Source: Armillaria gallica (taxonomy: Eukaryota > Basidiomycota > Agaricomycetes > Agaricales > Physalacriaceae). Taken from it: a stretch of DNA of 64,000 bases. The DNA lies in NCBI GenBank assembly GCA_037576215.1, contig JBANDB010000003.1, positions 6,758,001-6,822,000 of the forward strand, read 5' to 3'. Below are positions 23,021 to 33,140 of the stretch, piece by piece (the first letter of the stretch is position 1; the number at the start of each line of letters is the position of its first letter). The notes under the pieces are model-generated. The model was not told where the DNA came from, made no database searches, and saw only the letters and a list, made by a program, of their open reading frames with translations. A program made the translations under genes and the position numbers.

Positions 23021-24313
23021 TTGACCGAAATGTCCCAAATCGGTGCTACTGCGAACCCTCAAAGTGGACTGAAACCCGGGGCTCCCGCATCCGGAAACCC
23101 AGCAAAGAGCCCTGAGGAAATGAACATGGACAAACTACGTGCGAAGATGAGTAAAGATGTCATGGATAGGAATGCCAGAAGGGTGAAAAGAAGGAAAGAT
23201 ATAGCTGCGAAGGGCGGAGATCCCAAGGATGTCTCTGATGATGAAAAGGATGAGTTTCACTTCGTTCTTCAGACGGTAGAGAAGGCAGTGGAGGCCAAAC
23301 TACTAACCTCGCCTGCTTCGAAGCCTTCAGCAGGAGGTCCTCCTCCTGCAACTGTGACCGGAGCTGCCACTTCTACATCGTCAATGGATGCCACTCTTTC
23401 CAACCTATTCTCGGATGCGTCGACAGGGAAGAATCAAGAGGCATACAATCCTAACGACACGTCCTTCCATGAAGACTACAAGGCCCTGTTGATTCATCGG
23501 ATATCGATTCCTCTAACTATGTTTCATTCCGCGTACCTGCGTGCTCTGCAATTCAACGATGACGCTATGTCGCGAGTCAAGATAACCCGCATGTCTGCAG
23601 ATGGCTCTAGCAAAAACTTCAGTGTCCTTGATATTTCCAAAGCCCCCCTGGAGAGTGACCTGTCGCGAGCCGATTTCTTGGAATGCTATAACAATCTCCT
23701 CGAATTTGTCACCTCCATAGGCTTTGGCGAACGGACATTGCAAGGCCTCAATGAGCATTTGCACGCTATGCTGTCTGACCCACAGTTTTCGAGGTGGTTT
23801 GAAGCTTACAAGAGTTTTGACAAGGATTACCGAGCCAAGCTGTTCAAGGATCCCTTCATCCCAGATCCTTCGAGCAAAAGCTGGTCCGACGGGGTACAGA
23901 GGGCTAAAGATAATTACCTGCTGATGCAGCATGAAGCCCAGACAGGGAATGAAGGTCCATGGAGACGATCGAAGCCGTCAGGAGGATACTCAAGCAAACG
24001 ATTCACTCCGTACGACACCAGTCAACGGGATGCAATCAGACACACTACTTCCTTTCGTCCCCTATGCCTCAGGTGTGGTGGGATTGGACATCGAGCAGAC
24101 TCATGCTGCACCACCACCCCCAGTAAACATGGGCGCTCCTTTCTCGTTGAATGGAAAGACGACTCACTCGTACGATTATCTGACCAGAAATACGTTTGTA
24201 TCCGATTCAACCTCACCGGATGCCGAGCGGAACCCACCTTCCGTCATGGAGCCCACATCTGTTCCTTGTGCGCAGACACTCACCACGGAGCGACGAAATG
24301 CACTCGTAACTGA
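23021..24313 (+). CDS. Gag-like protein of the YR retrotransposon (ORF1)
   Basis: Single frame, 430 residues. The N-terminal third is charged and low in complexity. A helical region at about 150-300 (LLIHRISIPLTMFHSAYLRA and following) resembles capsid-like ORF1 products of Agaricomycete YR elements. The C-terminus has cysteine/histidine clusters: CLRCGGIGHRADSC (zinc knuckle) and a second set ending GAHICSLCADTHHGATKC. It presumably binds element RNA. The start ATG at 23021 follows the structured leader. Its 3' part overlaps the RT gene by 383 bases in another frame, so the RT gene needs its own start, frameshifting or alternative splicing. Confidence 0.75.
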   Translation: MTEMSQIGATANPQSGLKPGAPASGNPAKSPEEMNMDKLRAKMSKDVMDRNARRVKRRKDIAAKGGDPKDVSDDEKDEFHFVLQTVEKAVEAKLLTSPASKPSAGGPPPATVTGAATSTSSMDATLSNLFSDASTGKNQEAYNPNDTSFHEDYKALLIHRISIPLTMFHSAYLRALQFNDDAMSRVKITRMSADGSSKNFSVLDISKAPLESDLSRADFLECYNNLLEFVTSIGFGERTLQGLNEHLHAMLSDPQFSRWFEAYKSFDKDYRAKLFKDPFIPDPSSKSWSDGVQRAKDNYLLMQHEAQTGNEGPWRRSKPSGGYSSKRFTPYDTSQRDAIRHTTSFRPLCLRCGGIGHRADSCCTTTPSKHGRSFLVEWKDDSLVRLSDQKYVCIRFNLTGCRAEPTFRHGAHICSLCADTHHGATKCTRN

Positions 24314-26214
24314 GGCTCATAAAGTCGTCACTCCTTACAATGCTGACGAATGGGAACAGGCTCTTAAAAAGTATAATTTATTGCAAAAGTATCCTAATCT
24401 TGTTTTCGACTTGACTTACGGTTCACCGATCGGAGATCCTCCTTCTCTTCATTCCACTTTTATTCCTCCAAATATGCCTTCTGCTTTGGAAAATCCCGAA
24501 ATCATTGAGAAGTATTTAGCTGATGAAATTGCTGCAGGGCGAATGGGAGAAGGCCTTACAGTTGAAGAAGCTCATGTCTTCTTCGGAGGTCATTTTCGCA
24601 CTGCGCCGATGGGTGTCGTGTTCGACCAAGCTAAACCTAGGGTCATCCACAATCTTTCTGCCTGTGACTCTGAGGGATCCTCTACAAATTCATGGCTCGA
24701 CGCAAAAGACTGGCCTACCAAATGGTACACGGCTACAATGTTTGAAGATGCGGTGAGTACTGAATTCTCATCTGTACTGTGGTCATAGCACTGGGGTATT
24801 TGGACACATGCGGCTCGTGTGCCCTAACATGACTTGGGTCATGTTCTTTCTACGCCCTGCGGCTCGCAGAGGAGCGTCGTCTATTTTAAGGTGCCCGGAG
24901 GCACTCGTGGTGGTCCTGAGAAGAGGGGCTTCTCAGTGATGATGCACGGCTTGTGCATAACTGTCTTGCTGTTACTGGCGCGGTCGTCAGCTTTGTTCTA
25001 ATCCAAGACACATTCAGGTTGTTAAGGCACCTCCAGGCACGGAAGCGGCTGCCTTAGATTGGGTGAAGGCTTACCGCTGCTCTCCGATTGTCTTTGAGCA
25101 CAAAAAATACATTGCGTGCATGTGGAAGGGACTGATATATCCCAATCATTGTGCACCGTTCGGTCTGACATCATCAGGTGGCATACAAGGTACTGTTGCC
25201 GATGCGTTTAACGATATCCTCCATGCGAATGGTATTCCAGGCGTTTTTAAGTGGGTTGATGATTACGACATCCTTCGTCAGCCTACTTCCCAGCGGTTGA
25301 TCCTGAATGGTGCCACTCAGTACATTTATCCCTTTGATCTTCAGAAGATCCTCGATATTTCCAGACCTCTCGGTATTACATGGCATGATGTCTCTGAAAA
25401 AGGCCACGACTTTCAGTACCGAACGACGTATCTAGGTTTCATGTGGGACCTTGAAGCCAAACATGTTTGCCTCTCTGAAAAGAAGCACGAGAAATATTTG
25501 GCTAAGGTCACATCTTTCTTGCAGCTCCGACCCAAACCCGTGCGTTTCAGCGAAGCAAGCTCTCTACATGGCACATTGCAACATGTATGCTTCGTTTATC
25601 GAGCTGGGAAGGCTTATCTTCCGACACTATCAGCATTTGTTGGCCACTTCCCAAATAAATGGGTTGCTCATCATCCTTCGAAGGCTGTATGGAATGATTT
25701 GGAATGGTGGAAGGCTTGTCTCTCCACACCATCTCCAGGTCGCTCACTCAATACCCGCCAGCATGTTGATATGGATATTTGGGTTGATGCTTCTGACTGG
25801 GGGATTGGTTTGGTTGTTGGCGGTTCTTGGGCAGCCTGGAAATTGGTTCCTGGGTGGCACTCAGATGGCCGAGAAATCGGATGGTCTGAATCCATTGCTG
25901 TTGAGCTCGCAGCGCGATATGTTGCCTCAGCAACGACTCATACGGATACCGTATTTGATCTTCGGAGTGATAACACGGGCGTTATAGATGCTCATAACAT
26001 TGGTCGATCTCGCAATCCTCATCGCAATGCTTCCATTCGTCAACTCTCTCTTCTTTTTGCCTCTCGGAACTTGGCCCTAGCGCCTACCTATATTGAATCC
26101 CAAAAGAATCTTGCTGATCCGATCTCTCGCGGTGTTTTCGGCCCTCAAGGTTCTCGGCTGGCGATTAGTTTCGCTTTGCCAGATGAGATACGCCAATGGT
26201 TGCACCATGTATAA
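23931..26214 (+). CDS. Reverse transcriptase-RNase H of the YR retrotransposon (ORF2)
   Basis: Two exons, 23931-24752 and 25018-26214, around a 265-nt intron. RT landmarks: APMGVVFDQAKPRVIHNLS before the intron, then APPGTEAAALDWVKAYRCSP (motif A region), APFGLTSSGGIQGTVADAF (motif B) and WVDDYDIL (motif C, xxDD). After a connection, RNase H begins at DIWVDASDWGIGLV and continues with ESIAVELAARY, LRSDNTGVIDAHN and KNLADPISRG (catalytic D, E, D, D set). Spliced length from 23931 is 672 residues. Unspliced, the frame stops at 24788, so splicing is needed to make RT. The start at 23931 is the first in-frame ATG inside ORF1 and is uncertain. Confidence 0.8.
24753..25017 (+). other. 265-nt hairpin-rich intron inside the RT domain
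   Basis: Donor GTGAGT at 24753 and acceptor ATTCAG at 25017; removal fuses GED-A to VVKAPPG in frame. It is four to five times longer than other introns in the window and holds several perfect hairpins: CTGCG-gct-CGCAG (near 24859), AACATGAC-ttgg-GTCATGTT (near 24826), CTGAGAAG-agggg-CTTCTCAG (near 24917) and ATGCAC-ggctt-GTGCAT (near 24942). Confidence 0.6.
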
Positions 26215-27653
26215 GATTCCCCGAAAATTGCGATCTGCAGGTGCAGATCCGGTAGTACTGTCAGGTCTACCTGTGTCGACTCCACAGGTATCGCCGCAAC
26301 CTGCTGGTATTACTCCTCAGAGTCACACCCGTGCTTACTCGGCATTAATATCTTGCCGAGCTCGTCAGGCTCGCTACTTCCATCAATCCACTACTCCCTC
26401 CTTTTCTCCTTCAGTGTCTTCTTCCTTTCCAGATGGGAACAAACCACGTCGCTGCCCTCGTGTTCGTGCGACTTCAAAAATAAATGACTCTGCATATCGC
26501 CCCTTGGTCCTGGCTCATGAACGGCTTACTGAATGGCATTCTCCCTATTCTGATGTCGCCCAAAAGGAACTTGTGGCACTGGCTCCGTCTCATGTTCTTC
26601 AGAGATGGCAGACCATTATGGCTAACTCTGTCACTGAAGAAGCTCGAGGTAATTACGGTGCTGGCCTCCTGAGGTTTACGCAATTTTGCGATGCATACTC
26701 AGTGCCTGAATCATTGCGCGTTCCAGCGAGCGAACCTCTTCTCGCCCTTTTCGTATCAGAGATGGGAGCTGGTAAGGTACAGCCATCAACGATTGACACA
26801 TGGTTATCTGGTTTGGCATTATGGTATTCATCGGTTTGAGTCTATGTATGGTTCATGCTAATCATTGGTCTCAAGGCATGACATCCAGTGTGCTCACTGG
26901 TATGGTGGAAGAATCTTATCACGAACAAAACAAGGTGCAGCTGCTTTGGCGCCACCTTCTTCTCATACTCCTCGACTACCAGTCACCAAGAAACACTTGA
27001 TCTCTTTACGCTCTCATTTATGTTTGGAAGATCCTCTCGATGCAGCCATATGGGCCGTCGCGTCAGTGGCATGGCATAGCTGCTCCCGCTTGGGCGAATT
27101 GATCCCGTCAAAGTGCAAACCTTTCCAACCTTCTCGGCATGTGCATCGTGGCTGTCCGAGGGCACTTGGAAAATCATCAAACGGTCATGATTGGATGAAT
27201 CTGTTTATTCCTTTCACCAAGACCATGAAGTATCGTGGTGATTGGATCTCAATTACTTCGACTAATGATGATCTGGACCCTCTCACGGCTTTACGGAACC
27301 ATCTTCGCATTAACGATGATCTTCCACACTCTGCCCCTTTGTTCGCTTATCATATGCAGGAAGGTTGCCACACCTGGGACAAGGAGACCTTTCTTGCAAG
27401 ATGCTCGCAGATTTGGTCGCTCGACAGCTTAGATGCTGCCGGGGGTCATAGCTTTCGGATTGGTGGTACTACCCATTTGTTGCTTCTGGGAGTGGAACCC
27501 TGGGTAGTCATGAAACAGGGACGATGGTCTTCGAAGGCGTTCTTGTTATACTGGCGGAAAGTAGAGGAGATCCTCCCACTTTTCATAGGAGATGCCATGG
27601 ATAAGTGCAATTCCTTAAAAGAATCTATTTCTCGTTTAGGCGCCGCATTGTAA
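26207..27653 (+). CDS. Tyrosine recombinase of the YR retrotransposon (ORF3)
   Basis: Exons 26207-26823 and 26876-27653 give 464 residues. The 52-nt intron is needed to keep the conserved linker LWHDIQCAHWYGG after WLSGLALW. Catalytic residues of the lambda-integrase fold are visible: first Arg in SCSRLGELI, HSFRIGG (His and second Arg) and the Tyr in FLLYWRK. An N-terminal Ser/Pro-rich segment and a SAM-like core-binding domain (LLRFTQFCDAYSV onward) precede them. It overlaps the end of ORF2 by 8 bases; an upstream in-frame ATG at 26183 is also possible. It should integrate circular cDNA of the element. Confidence 0.8.
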
Positions 27654-27716
27654 TATTAATGTAACGGGTATCTAATTCTACCTTCTTATCGTGTACTTAT
27701 TCTTCTGGGGGAGTCG

Positions 27717-27798
27717 GATTCCAGAGGTATCCGGCTGTACTCGAAGTTCTTTGAGAGAACATCGAGTTTGTTTGGGGAGCTCGCATCCCTCTGGAATC
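27717..27798. repeat. Two-tier stem-loop in the 3' region of the YR element
   Basis: GATTCCAGAGG (27717-27727) is perfectly complementary to CCTCTGGAATC (27788-27798). Inside sits GTTCT-ttgag-AGAAC (27746-27760). It lies 64 bases after the recombinase stop, where DIRS elements keep an internal complementary region. Confidence 0.5.
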
Positions 27799-28001
27799 TC
27801 GCTCACGAGAGGTGCAAGAGGCGCGCACCTCATTGCATCCTCTCTCTCCCCAGTTCGGGTCTTTCGTCAGTCGCTTAGGCAGCCACCAGGTTATACCACT
27901 TATTGGGAGTCACATGTTCAATACCATTTATAAACTGTTTATAAATAGTTTACAAACTGTTTTCGAACTGTTTCTGTTTATTTTACCTGACCGGTCAAAC
28001 A

Positions 28002-28032
28002 TAAACTAAATGGTTGGAGCCCTAAATTCAAT
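28002..28032. repeat. Right 23-bp terminal inverted repeat plus 8-bp target duplication
   Basis: Bases 28002-28024 end in GGTTGGAGCCCTA and are the exact reverse complement of 22430-22452. AATTCAAT (28025-28032) repeats 22422-22429 exactly. Confidence 0.85.
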
Positions 28033-28354
28033 GCAATTACATGTATATTCCGCATACGTGGTGCAGGAGTAAATATGCGATATGTTATGACGACTTACAA
28101 CATCCCCGACACAGAAAAAGTCCTAAAACACGAACACGGACGTCCTGAAAAAATAATTTGCAGCTGCCGCGCGTCCGTCATGTGATTTTTCACGTGATAG
28201 GTAAGTAACGGTAAATTACCGTATCAAAACACCGCCTTCGGGGAAGGGTCGATAAAAAACGGTAAGTTACCCCCCTTGGAGGTTTCGTGCGCAACCCTAA
28301 ACCTGGGATAGGTAGCAAACGGTTATCCGAGGCTGAATATAGGAAAAAACCAGA

Positions 28355-28435
28355 AGGCACTACCAGGGTTCGAACCTGGGTTATGGGAAAGCAATTACGT
28401 CAGAATCCCATGTGCTGCCACTACACCATAGCACC
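28355..28435 (-). tRNA. tRNA-Gln (anticodon CTG) with a 10-nt intron
   Basis: On minus, acceptor GGTGCTA pairs with TAGTGCC (two G-U pairs), discriminator T. The B box reads GGTTCGAACCC. Anticodon stem TGGGA pairs with TCCCA; anticodon CTG is at 28403-28401. A 10-nt intron (28399-28390) follows the base 3' of the anticodon. The gene's 3' end is only 47 bases from the outer MITE end at 28307. Confidence 0.9.
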
Positions 28436-28581
28436 ATGTCATTAGTCATAATTGTGGATCATAAATGCGGTATTGGAGCTACAGGGCACTAAGCGCTGTT
28501 CTTTCACGTGATGAATATATTTGTAAATTCGAATGATGATCATTTCTATCATTCTCTTTCTTCTTTCCTACCACGACGACG

Positions 28582-30975
28582 ATGGATGAATCTGCCTTGT
28601 TGCTACCCATTTCTTGCAGATTCAGTGAGTATCTGTTCTTGGGCTCACGCCAGCGAAATGATGCTTTTTCCTGCAGTTCCATACGACCAATGGCTCACCA
28701 CCCACGTCGACCCTGCCTGGAAGGTGAAACAGGTAAAGCACTGGATTCTATCAAAATGCATATCCCACATCAAGGAGGAAGTCGACATTGAAATACCCGA
28801 GCCACGGCACAGGTCTCCTTCTCCCATTGTATTCGCACCGCCGAAGCATCATCGACCTATATCGCCCATTGAATTTAGTACAAGGGTCGGTAGTGGATAC
28901 GAGGAGGATGACGAAGCCGATGCTGAGGGCGATGACGTGCAAAAATTGCCTGCTCAGCTCCCCAGTACTTCTGCATTACCTGCCGCGGAACCGCCACCTC
29001 CAGCTAAGTTGAAGGCCAGACGGAAGAAGAAATCTACTTCGTCCTCGGAGCCTATACATCCCCATCACCGCTCGGCATACGAGCCTTCTCGTCTCACTCT
29101 GCTACGCTTTTCGACCGGTCAGATCTTGGAGGATGACTTCGCCTTCGCTTGGTATGATATTCAGCCTGGAGAGCTATTTGAGGTCCATCGTGTCGGTGTC
29201 GTGTTGAAGCTGCAGAGAACGGCACCGTCAGAATATGCGAAACCTTATTGGGAAGGGTGGGCAAAGGCAGTCACGAATTCGAATGGGAAGAAGAAAAACG
29301 TGATGGGTGACGGGGGGAAAGAAAGCAAAGTCGAGTGGAAGGACCGGTGGGTGGTGGTCAGAGAGGGTACGATGCAATTGTGTAAAGACCGTTCGGTAAG
29401 CTTCCTCTCATCAGGTTGCTCTTCTTTCGTTCTCACGTTTGCCAAAAGGATCCCATCCCACACAAGGCTCTTTTCCTGTCCCATTTGACCGCGATTCGAG
29501 GGTCAGATCACCTCAAGCAGAACACCATTGAGGTCACCCCGGAAATGCGGATCATTTGCGCCAAGTTCAAAATACGTTCGAGTGTCACGACATCGACAGT
29601 AGTCGAAACAGTCTCGTCTGAGAAAGATACTGTGCCATCAACGACGTTCACCGTAATATCTCCCCCTAAGAAACCCTCACCACCGTTGACCATAGACCTT
29701 CGACGAACGCGGAAACGTGCATCAACAATATCTCACCTGCCTCGTAAAACCGGGCATGACTCAGACTCAACTAATCCAGACGGCGAAGACGACTCTGATT
29801 CAACACTATCTTCTCCCGTGTTCGCTCATGACCCAACGGACGAGGACGGCGATGATCATGACGATGAGAACGATATCAAGTCAGTCTTGGGCCTACCCCG
29901 CTATCGATATAGACATGACAGAGCCATTAAAATCCGTGGCTCTGCAGAAGATGACGACGATTTGCCCTCAATCGACCCACCAGGAGAAAAATCATCAGAA
30001 ATTGGTGAATGGATCGTCCTGGACTTGCTCGAAGATAGCGGGTACTTATCCTTACTGCGTACTCTTCATCGGCTATTCCCGCATGAGCACTTGTCCGTCT
30101 GCGAAGCATCAACGTTTGTCTCGAGCCTTCTACCCTCGTTGGACTCACCGAGCACGCCCATTCCTCCTACTCCTCCCCCCACGTCGACTTCAACGCACCC
30201 GAGTTCATTGCTCCCTTCTCTACCACACAACTACGGTGCATTGGCGTTCCCCGAATGGCGCACGGAGCTTGTGCACCGCGCTCGTAAAGCTGGAATGGGG
30301 AACATCGGTGGCGCCATGGGATGTCTGATGTGGGGTCTGGCGCATATGAGAGAGGAGGAGGAAGAGGTAGAAGAGGACGAGAGCGATACGGGTTCGCTGG
30401 CTGAATGGGATGGGTGGATGGTCGATCTGGCTAGGCAGGCTACCGCTATGAAGGAGCGTGAGAAAGAGCCGGCGAATGACGAGGATTATGAAGACGAGGA
30501 AGAGGACGACGCGGACTACTACCAGGAGCAGTCTGATAGAATGGCCTTGGAGCCTTCGGGTGTGGTAACCTCGGTCCCGCCGTTTGCTTCTCCTGCGACG
30601 ACGCCCCCGCTATCGTCTCCGTCATCTTCTGAGTCGCTATACAGGAGATCGGGGGCGTTGAATGTGAACGTGCTCGTTGACGGGCACGGCCGTGAGTTGC
30701 GACACAGCAGGTCGGATGAGCCACAGCTGCATGAGCAGGGCCCGGCGCGTCGCCCGAGTATGCCGTCGCTGTTGTTTGGGGGATCTAGTGTGGGGAGGTC
30801 CGGCAGTGTATTGAGGAAAGGGAAGGGGAAGGAGAAAAGGAAGGACCGGGCGAGAAGTATTCATCATGACGAGTCGGCTGAGATGGACGGGAAGAAGAAG
30901 AGTGGGTTGGCGAGGGGCATGGAGAAGTTCGTGAGGGGTTTAGATCCGACTTTGGATTTCGTTGACCCTCGGTAA
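28582..30975 (+). CDS. PH-domain-like protein, acidic and low-complexity rich
   Basis: Exons 28582-28624, 28677-29395 and 29449-30975 give 762 residues. A pleckstrin-homology-type fold is suggested by LFEVHRVGVVLKLQR, PYWEGWAKAV, WKDRWVVVREGTMQLCKD and, across the intron, DPIPHKALFLSHLTAIRG. Such domains bind phosphoinositides or proteins at membranes. The first 150 residues and the last 350 are mostly disordered: acidic DE runs, Ser/Pro-rich patches, and basic KGKGKEKRKDR near the end. The intron inside the PH region is required to keep the strand order. No enzymatic domain is seen, so a scaffold role is likely but unproven. Confidence 0.7.
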
Positions 30976-31737
30976 GTGTTTATTGTTGTAATGGTAATAC
31001 CTTGTACTGTACACACTGTGTTTTTGGGAATGTCTGGTGTATTAATTGTATGTCTCTGTATACCTATCCTACTTCCTGTTGTTTAATGTATCGAGCTTGT
31101 AGAATGTGATTAATGTATAACTCGACTTTGACGTGGTGCTGGGCTTCTTGTATGAGACCGAGCTTCTACGAAGTGTAGTATAAGCGGTCCTGATTGCTGG
31201 ATGCTGCACAATGAGGGGAGCGTTATGCCAGTGTAAAGGTAACCTTCCAGTTCTCGTTCGCAGAGCTCGATGCTGGTGGACGATTCAAGACATTCAATAA
31301 TGGTTGACTAGTAACAGATAATGCCATACGCACTAACCTTGAAGGTCCACAAAAGCTGAAGCTGTGATACTTAAGCTCAAGTCAACAATAAAAACTCAGA
31401 GCCCGGTGCATTCGAATTACAAAGCAGCCTGTCTGCCAAAATATCTGTGAGACGTGATTGATCGACGGTTTGCCATAACCGCGATAACGTATACTATTCA
31501 TCCTAAAGTACGTATTTACAAGGACACCACAGAACATTTGAAAGTCAGACGAATATGAATATTTCATAAGAAAAACATGCCGAAGTGAATAGCTTCCTCC
31601 GGAATATTGAGGCGTACATACTTCAATCTTGACTCCCACAGCACTTGAGGGCCAGCGCTGAAGCCCTGGTCTTCTTAGTTTAGCGCCAAGTTATCTGTTG
31701 ATGTATCCGGATTCAACCAATGTGGATTCAAATTTCT
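30976..31737. other. Intergenic, no gene seen
   Basis: About 760 bases; holds the 3' flanks of the PH gene (plus) and orphan gene X (minus), which converge. No coding signal. Confidence 0.4.
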
Positions 31738-32536
31738 TTAAAGCTTAGAAGACACCTTGGAAGAGTCTTCTATCATAAAAGCTAAATACCTCTTTTGAGA
31801 GCATATTTCTTCCACCAGAGTCGGACTCGGGTTAATGTTTCCAATGACCTTGAAGCCATCGGCACGGAAATTGGCCGCACTGGGACAATCCGTCATGCTG
31901 ACAGGCCCCAAGAGCAGATAGACACCGTTTGAAGTCCTCAGTATCATAGCCTCTTGGTCGATTTGTACATCGTCGGCTACTTGCCTGAGTAAGGATAAGT
32001 TAGATACGGCCAGGCTGAAAATTATGTCGACCTTCTCACCGTACCGAGCAGACAGCGTCCGCAATCTTCCGGAAATTAAACGGTAAAGGGAAAGAGCCTG
32101 AGACGAACGCTGTCCTCGCAGAAGTAGCCGCTTGTAAAGCGATTTGGGGTAAAACGATATGAGGTACCGTAACCGCGCCAATAGTGCTGGCAGTGAGACG
32201 GGCGGCCTTTCCCACACTAGAATCAAGAGTCGCTTGAGTGAAGTGAATACATGGATTCAAGAACAAAACAGAGAAAGACCTACCGAGTATACGGCTCGCC
32301 ACAGGTTCAAACGCTTCCCAGTCCATCATAGGTGTGAGCATCAGAGAGAGAATCCCTTTGCCTGGTGTGTCGTTAGGAACGAAATAGAGTGCGATATCTG
32401 CCCATTGTCGGTTGGGAACCTCGCGGCACCATGCTATGAACGCGATCATGCGAAGCCATTCCGTTACATGACCACGTTCGAATGGTGGCAGAGGCGGAAA
32501 AGATTTGAGGACATCTGCAAGGGGCTTCGAGGTCAT
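31738..32536 (-). CDS. Unrecognised protein (gene X)
   Basis: Exons 32536-32284 and 32216-31738 give 243 residues, in frame across a 67-nt intron; a longer start at 32590 is possible. The protein is not recognised. It is mainly helical by composition, with LTEWLRMIAFIAWC-like aromatic patches, LPALLARLRYLISFYPKSLYKR and RYGEKVDIIFSLAVSNLSLL, and a C-terminal strand-rich part NGVYLLLGPVSM. A decayed copy of its first codons (MTRKSLADILNN against MTSKPLADVLKS) lies at 35150-35245, so it belongs to a locally duplicated segment with the SAM gene. Confidence 0.6.
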
Positions 32537-32859
32537 GATGGTGAGGAAGGAAGTTGAATAAGCGCCCAGGCACAGAAGCTGATGGGACATCGCCTTATGT
32601 CGTCAACCACGACGATGTAAAAGTGTTATATTGAATTTTGAAATAACTGCGTCAACTGACCATCATAACATAACGTCCATGCAAGAGAGCATGGTCACCA
32701 ATGCGCGAGCAATTGTCGAAACCAATGAGTATGTCGCGAGAACGAGAGGATGAGAAATAAAAACAGCTACGTAAAAGCAGAAAGAAATAACGAGTCCGAT
32801 GATAGACGCGAATGAGTAGATGAATGAGCGTGCGGGTTTACTACTGGTGCCGCGCCTTC

Positions 32860-33140
32860 GTACGACAGTAAAGCCTTTGCGGATCAGCACTTGCAAGAGT
32901 CAAGATAACTGCCGCCTGTGCAGACACCCAAGCCGATCAGACTAAGTAGTCCATTCAGCGGTAGTAGGCTCGATGAGTGTTTCATAGCATGAAGATGTTA
33001 AGTAGCTCGATCGCTCGCCACCATTAGCCGGGGTATTGTACGAGAACCAAACGGTGCATGGAAAATGTTTTGCAGATATGTTTGAGGCTTTAAAGATGTT
33101 GAAACTGCTGTCCGGAATACTTCAGCTCGTCCCCTGCCAA
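32860..33140 (-). pseudogene. Decayed 3' end of the SAM/tail-anchor gene
   Basis: On minus this region aligns with the end of the gene at 35566-37639. KPQTYLQNIFHAPFG matches EPQTYLGKFLHALFG, the nucleotides CAATGGTGGCGAGCGA and CTTGGGTGTCTG recur, and LIRKGFTV matches LIRKSVAV. Frameshifts and stops break it (an early stop after DRAT, loss of the membrane segment). Similarity continues into the 3' flank (GCTCATTCATCTA). It is a fragment from tandem duplication, not a gene. Confidence 0.75.

Larger units (their letters stand above)
22851..27893 (+). mobile_element. DIRS/Ngaro-order tyrosine-recombinase retrotransposon
   Basis: Three overlapping genes in the order Gag-like, RT-RNase H, tyrosine recombinase, all on plus and all open after splicing one intron in each of the last two. 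No integrase or protease is found, as expected for this order, which integrates by recombinase and makes no target duplication. Ends are provisional: the left hairpin segment (22883-22907) recurs in inverted, imperfect form at 27868-27893 (TCGCTTAG.CAGC core). I did not find clear split direct repeats, so DIRS-like is slightly favoured over Ngaro-like. Confidence 0.75.
22430..28024. mobile_element. hAT-type terminal structure enclosing a YR retrotransposon
   Basis: Perfect 23-bp terminal inverted repeats and a perfect 8-bp direct duplication bound a 5.6-kb unit. Just inside, both ends carry AT-rich subterminal repeats of the AAACTGTTT type (one on the left, several at 27930-27980), a common transposase-binding layout. 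No hAT transposase frame is present. The simplest reading is a non-autonomous hAT element of about 0.5 kb (22430 to about 22850 plus about 27895-28024) into which a YR retrotransposon later inserted. The alternative, that the terminal repeats now mobilise the whole cargo, cannot be excluded from one copy. Confidence 0.65.
22275..28307. mobile_element. Inverted-repeat MITE split by the transposon island
   Basis: The left end AGGGTAGCGCACGAAACCT (22275-22293) is matched in inverted orientation, with one mismatch, at 28289-28307. Both arms are dense in GGTAACTTACC/GGTAAGTTACC motifs and include CATGTGAC (left) and GTCATGTGA (right). The remaining MITE pieces are 22275-22429 and 28025-28307, together about 440 bp; everything between is later insertion. 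ACCTGGGAT flanks the left side and recurs two bases from the right end, so an original target duplication is possible but not clean. Confidence 0.55.
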
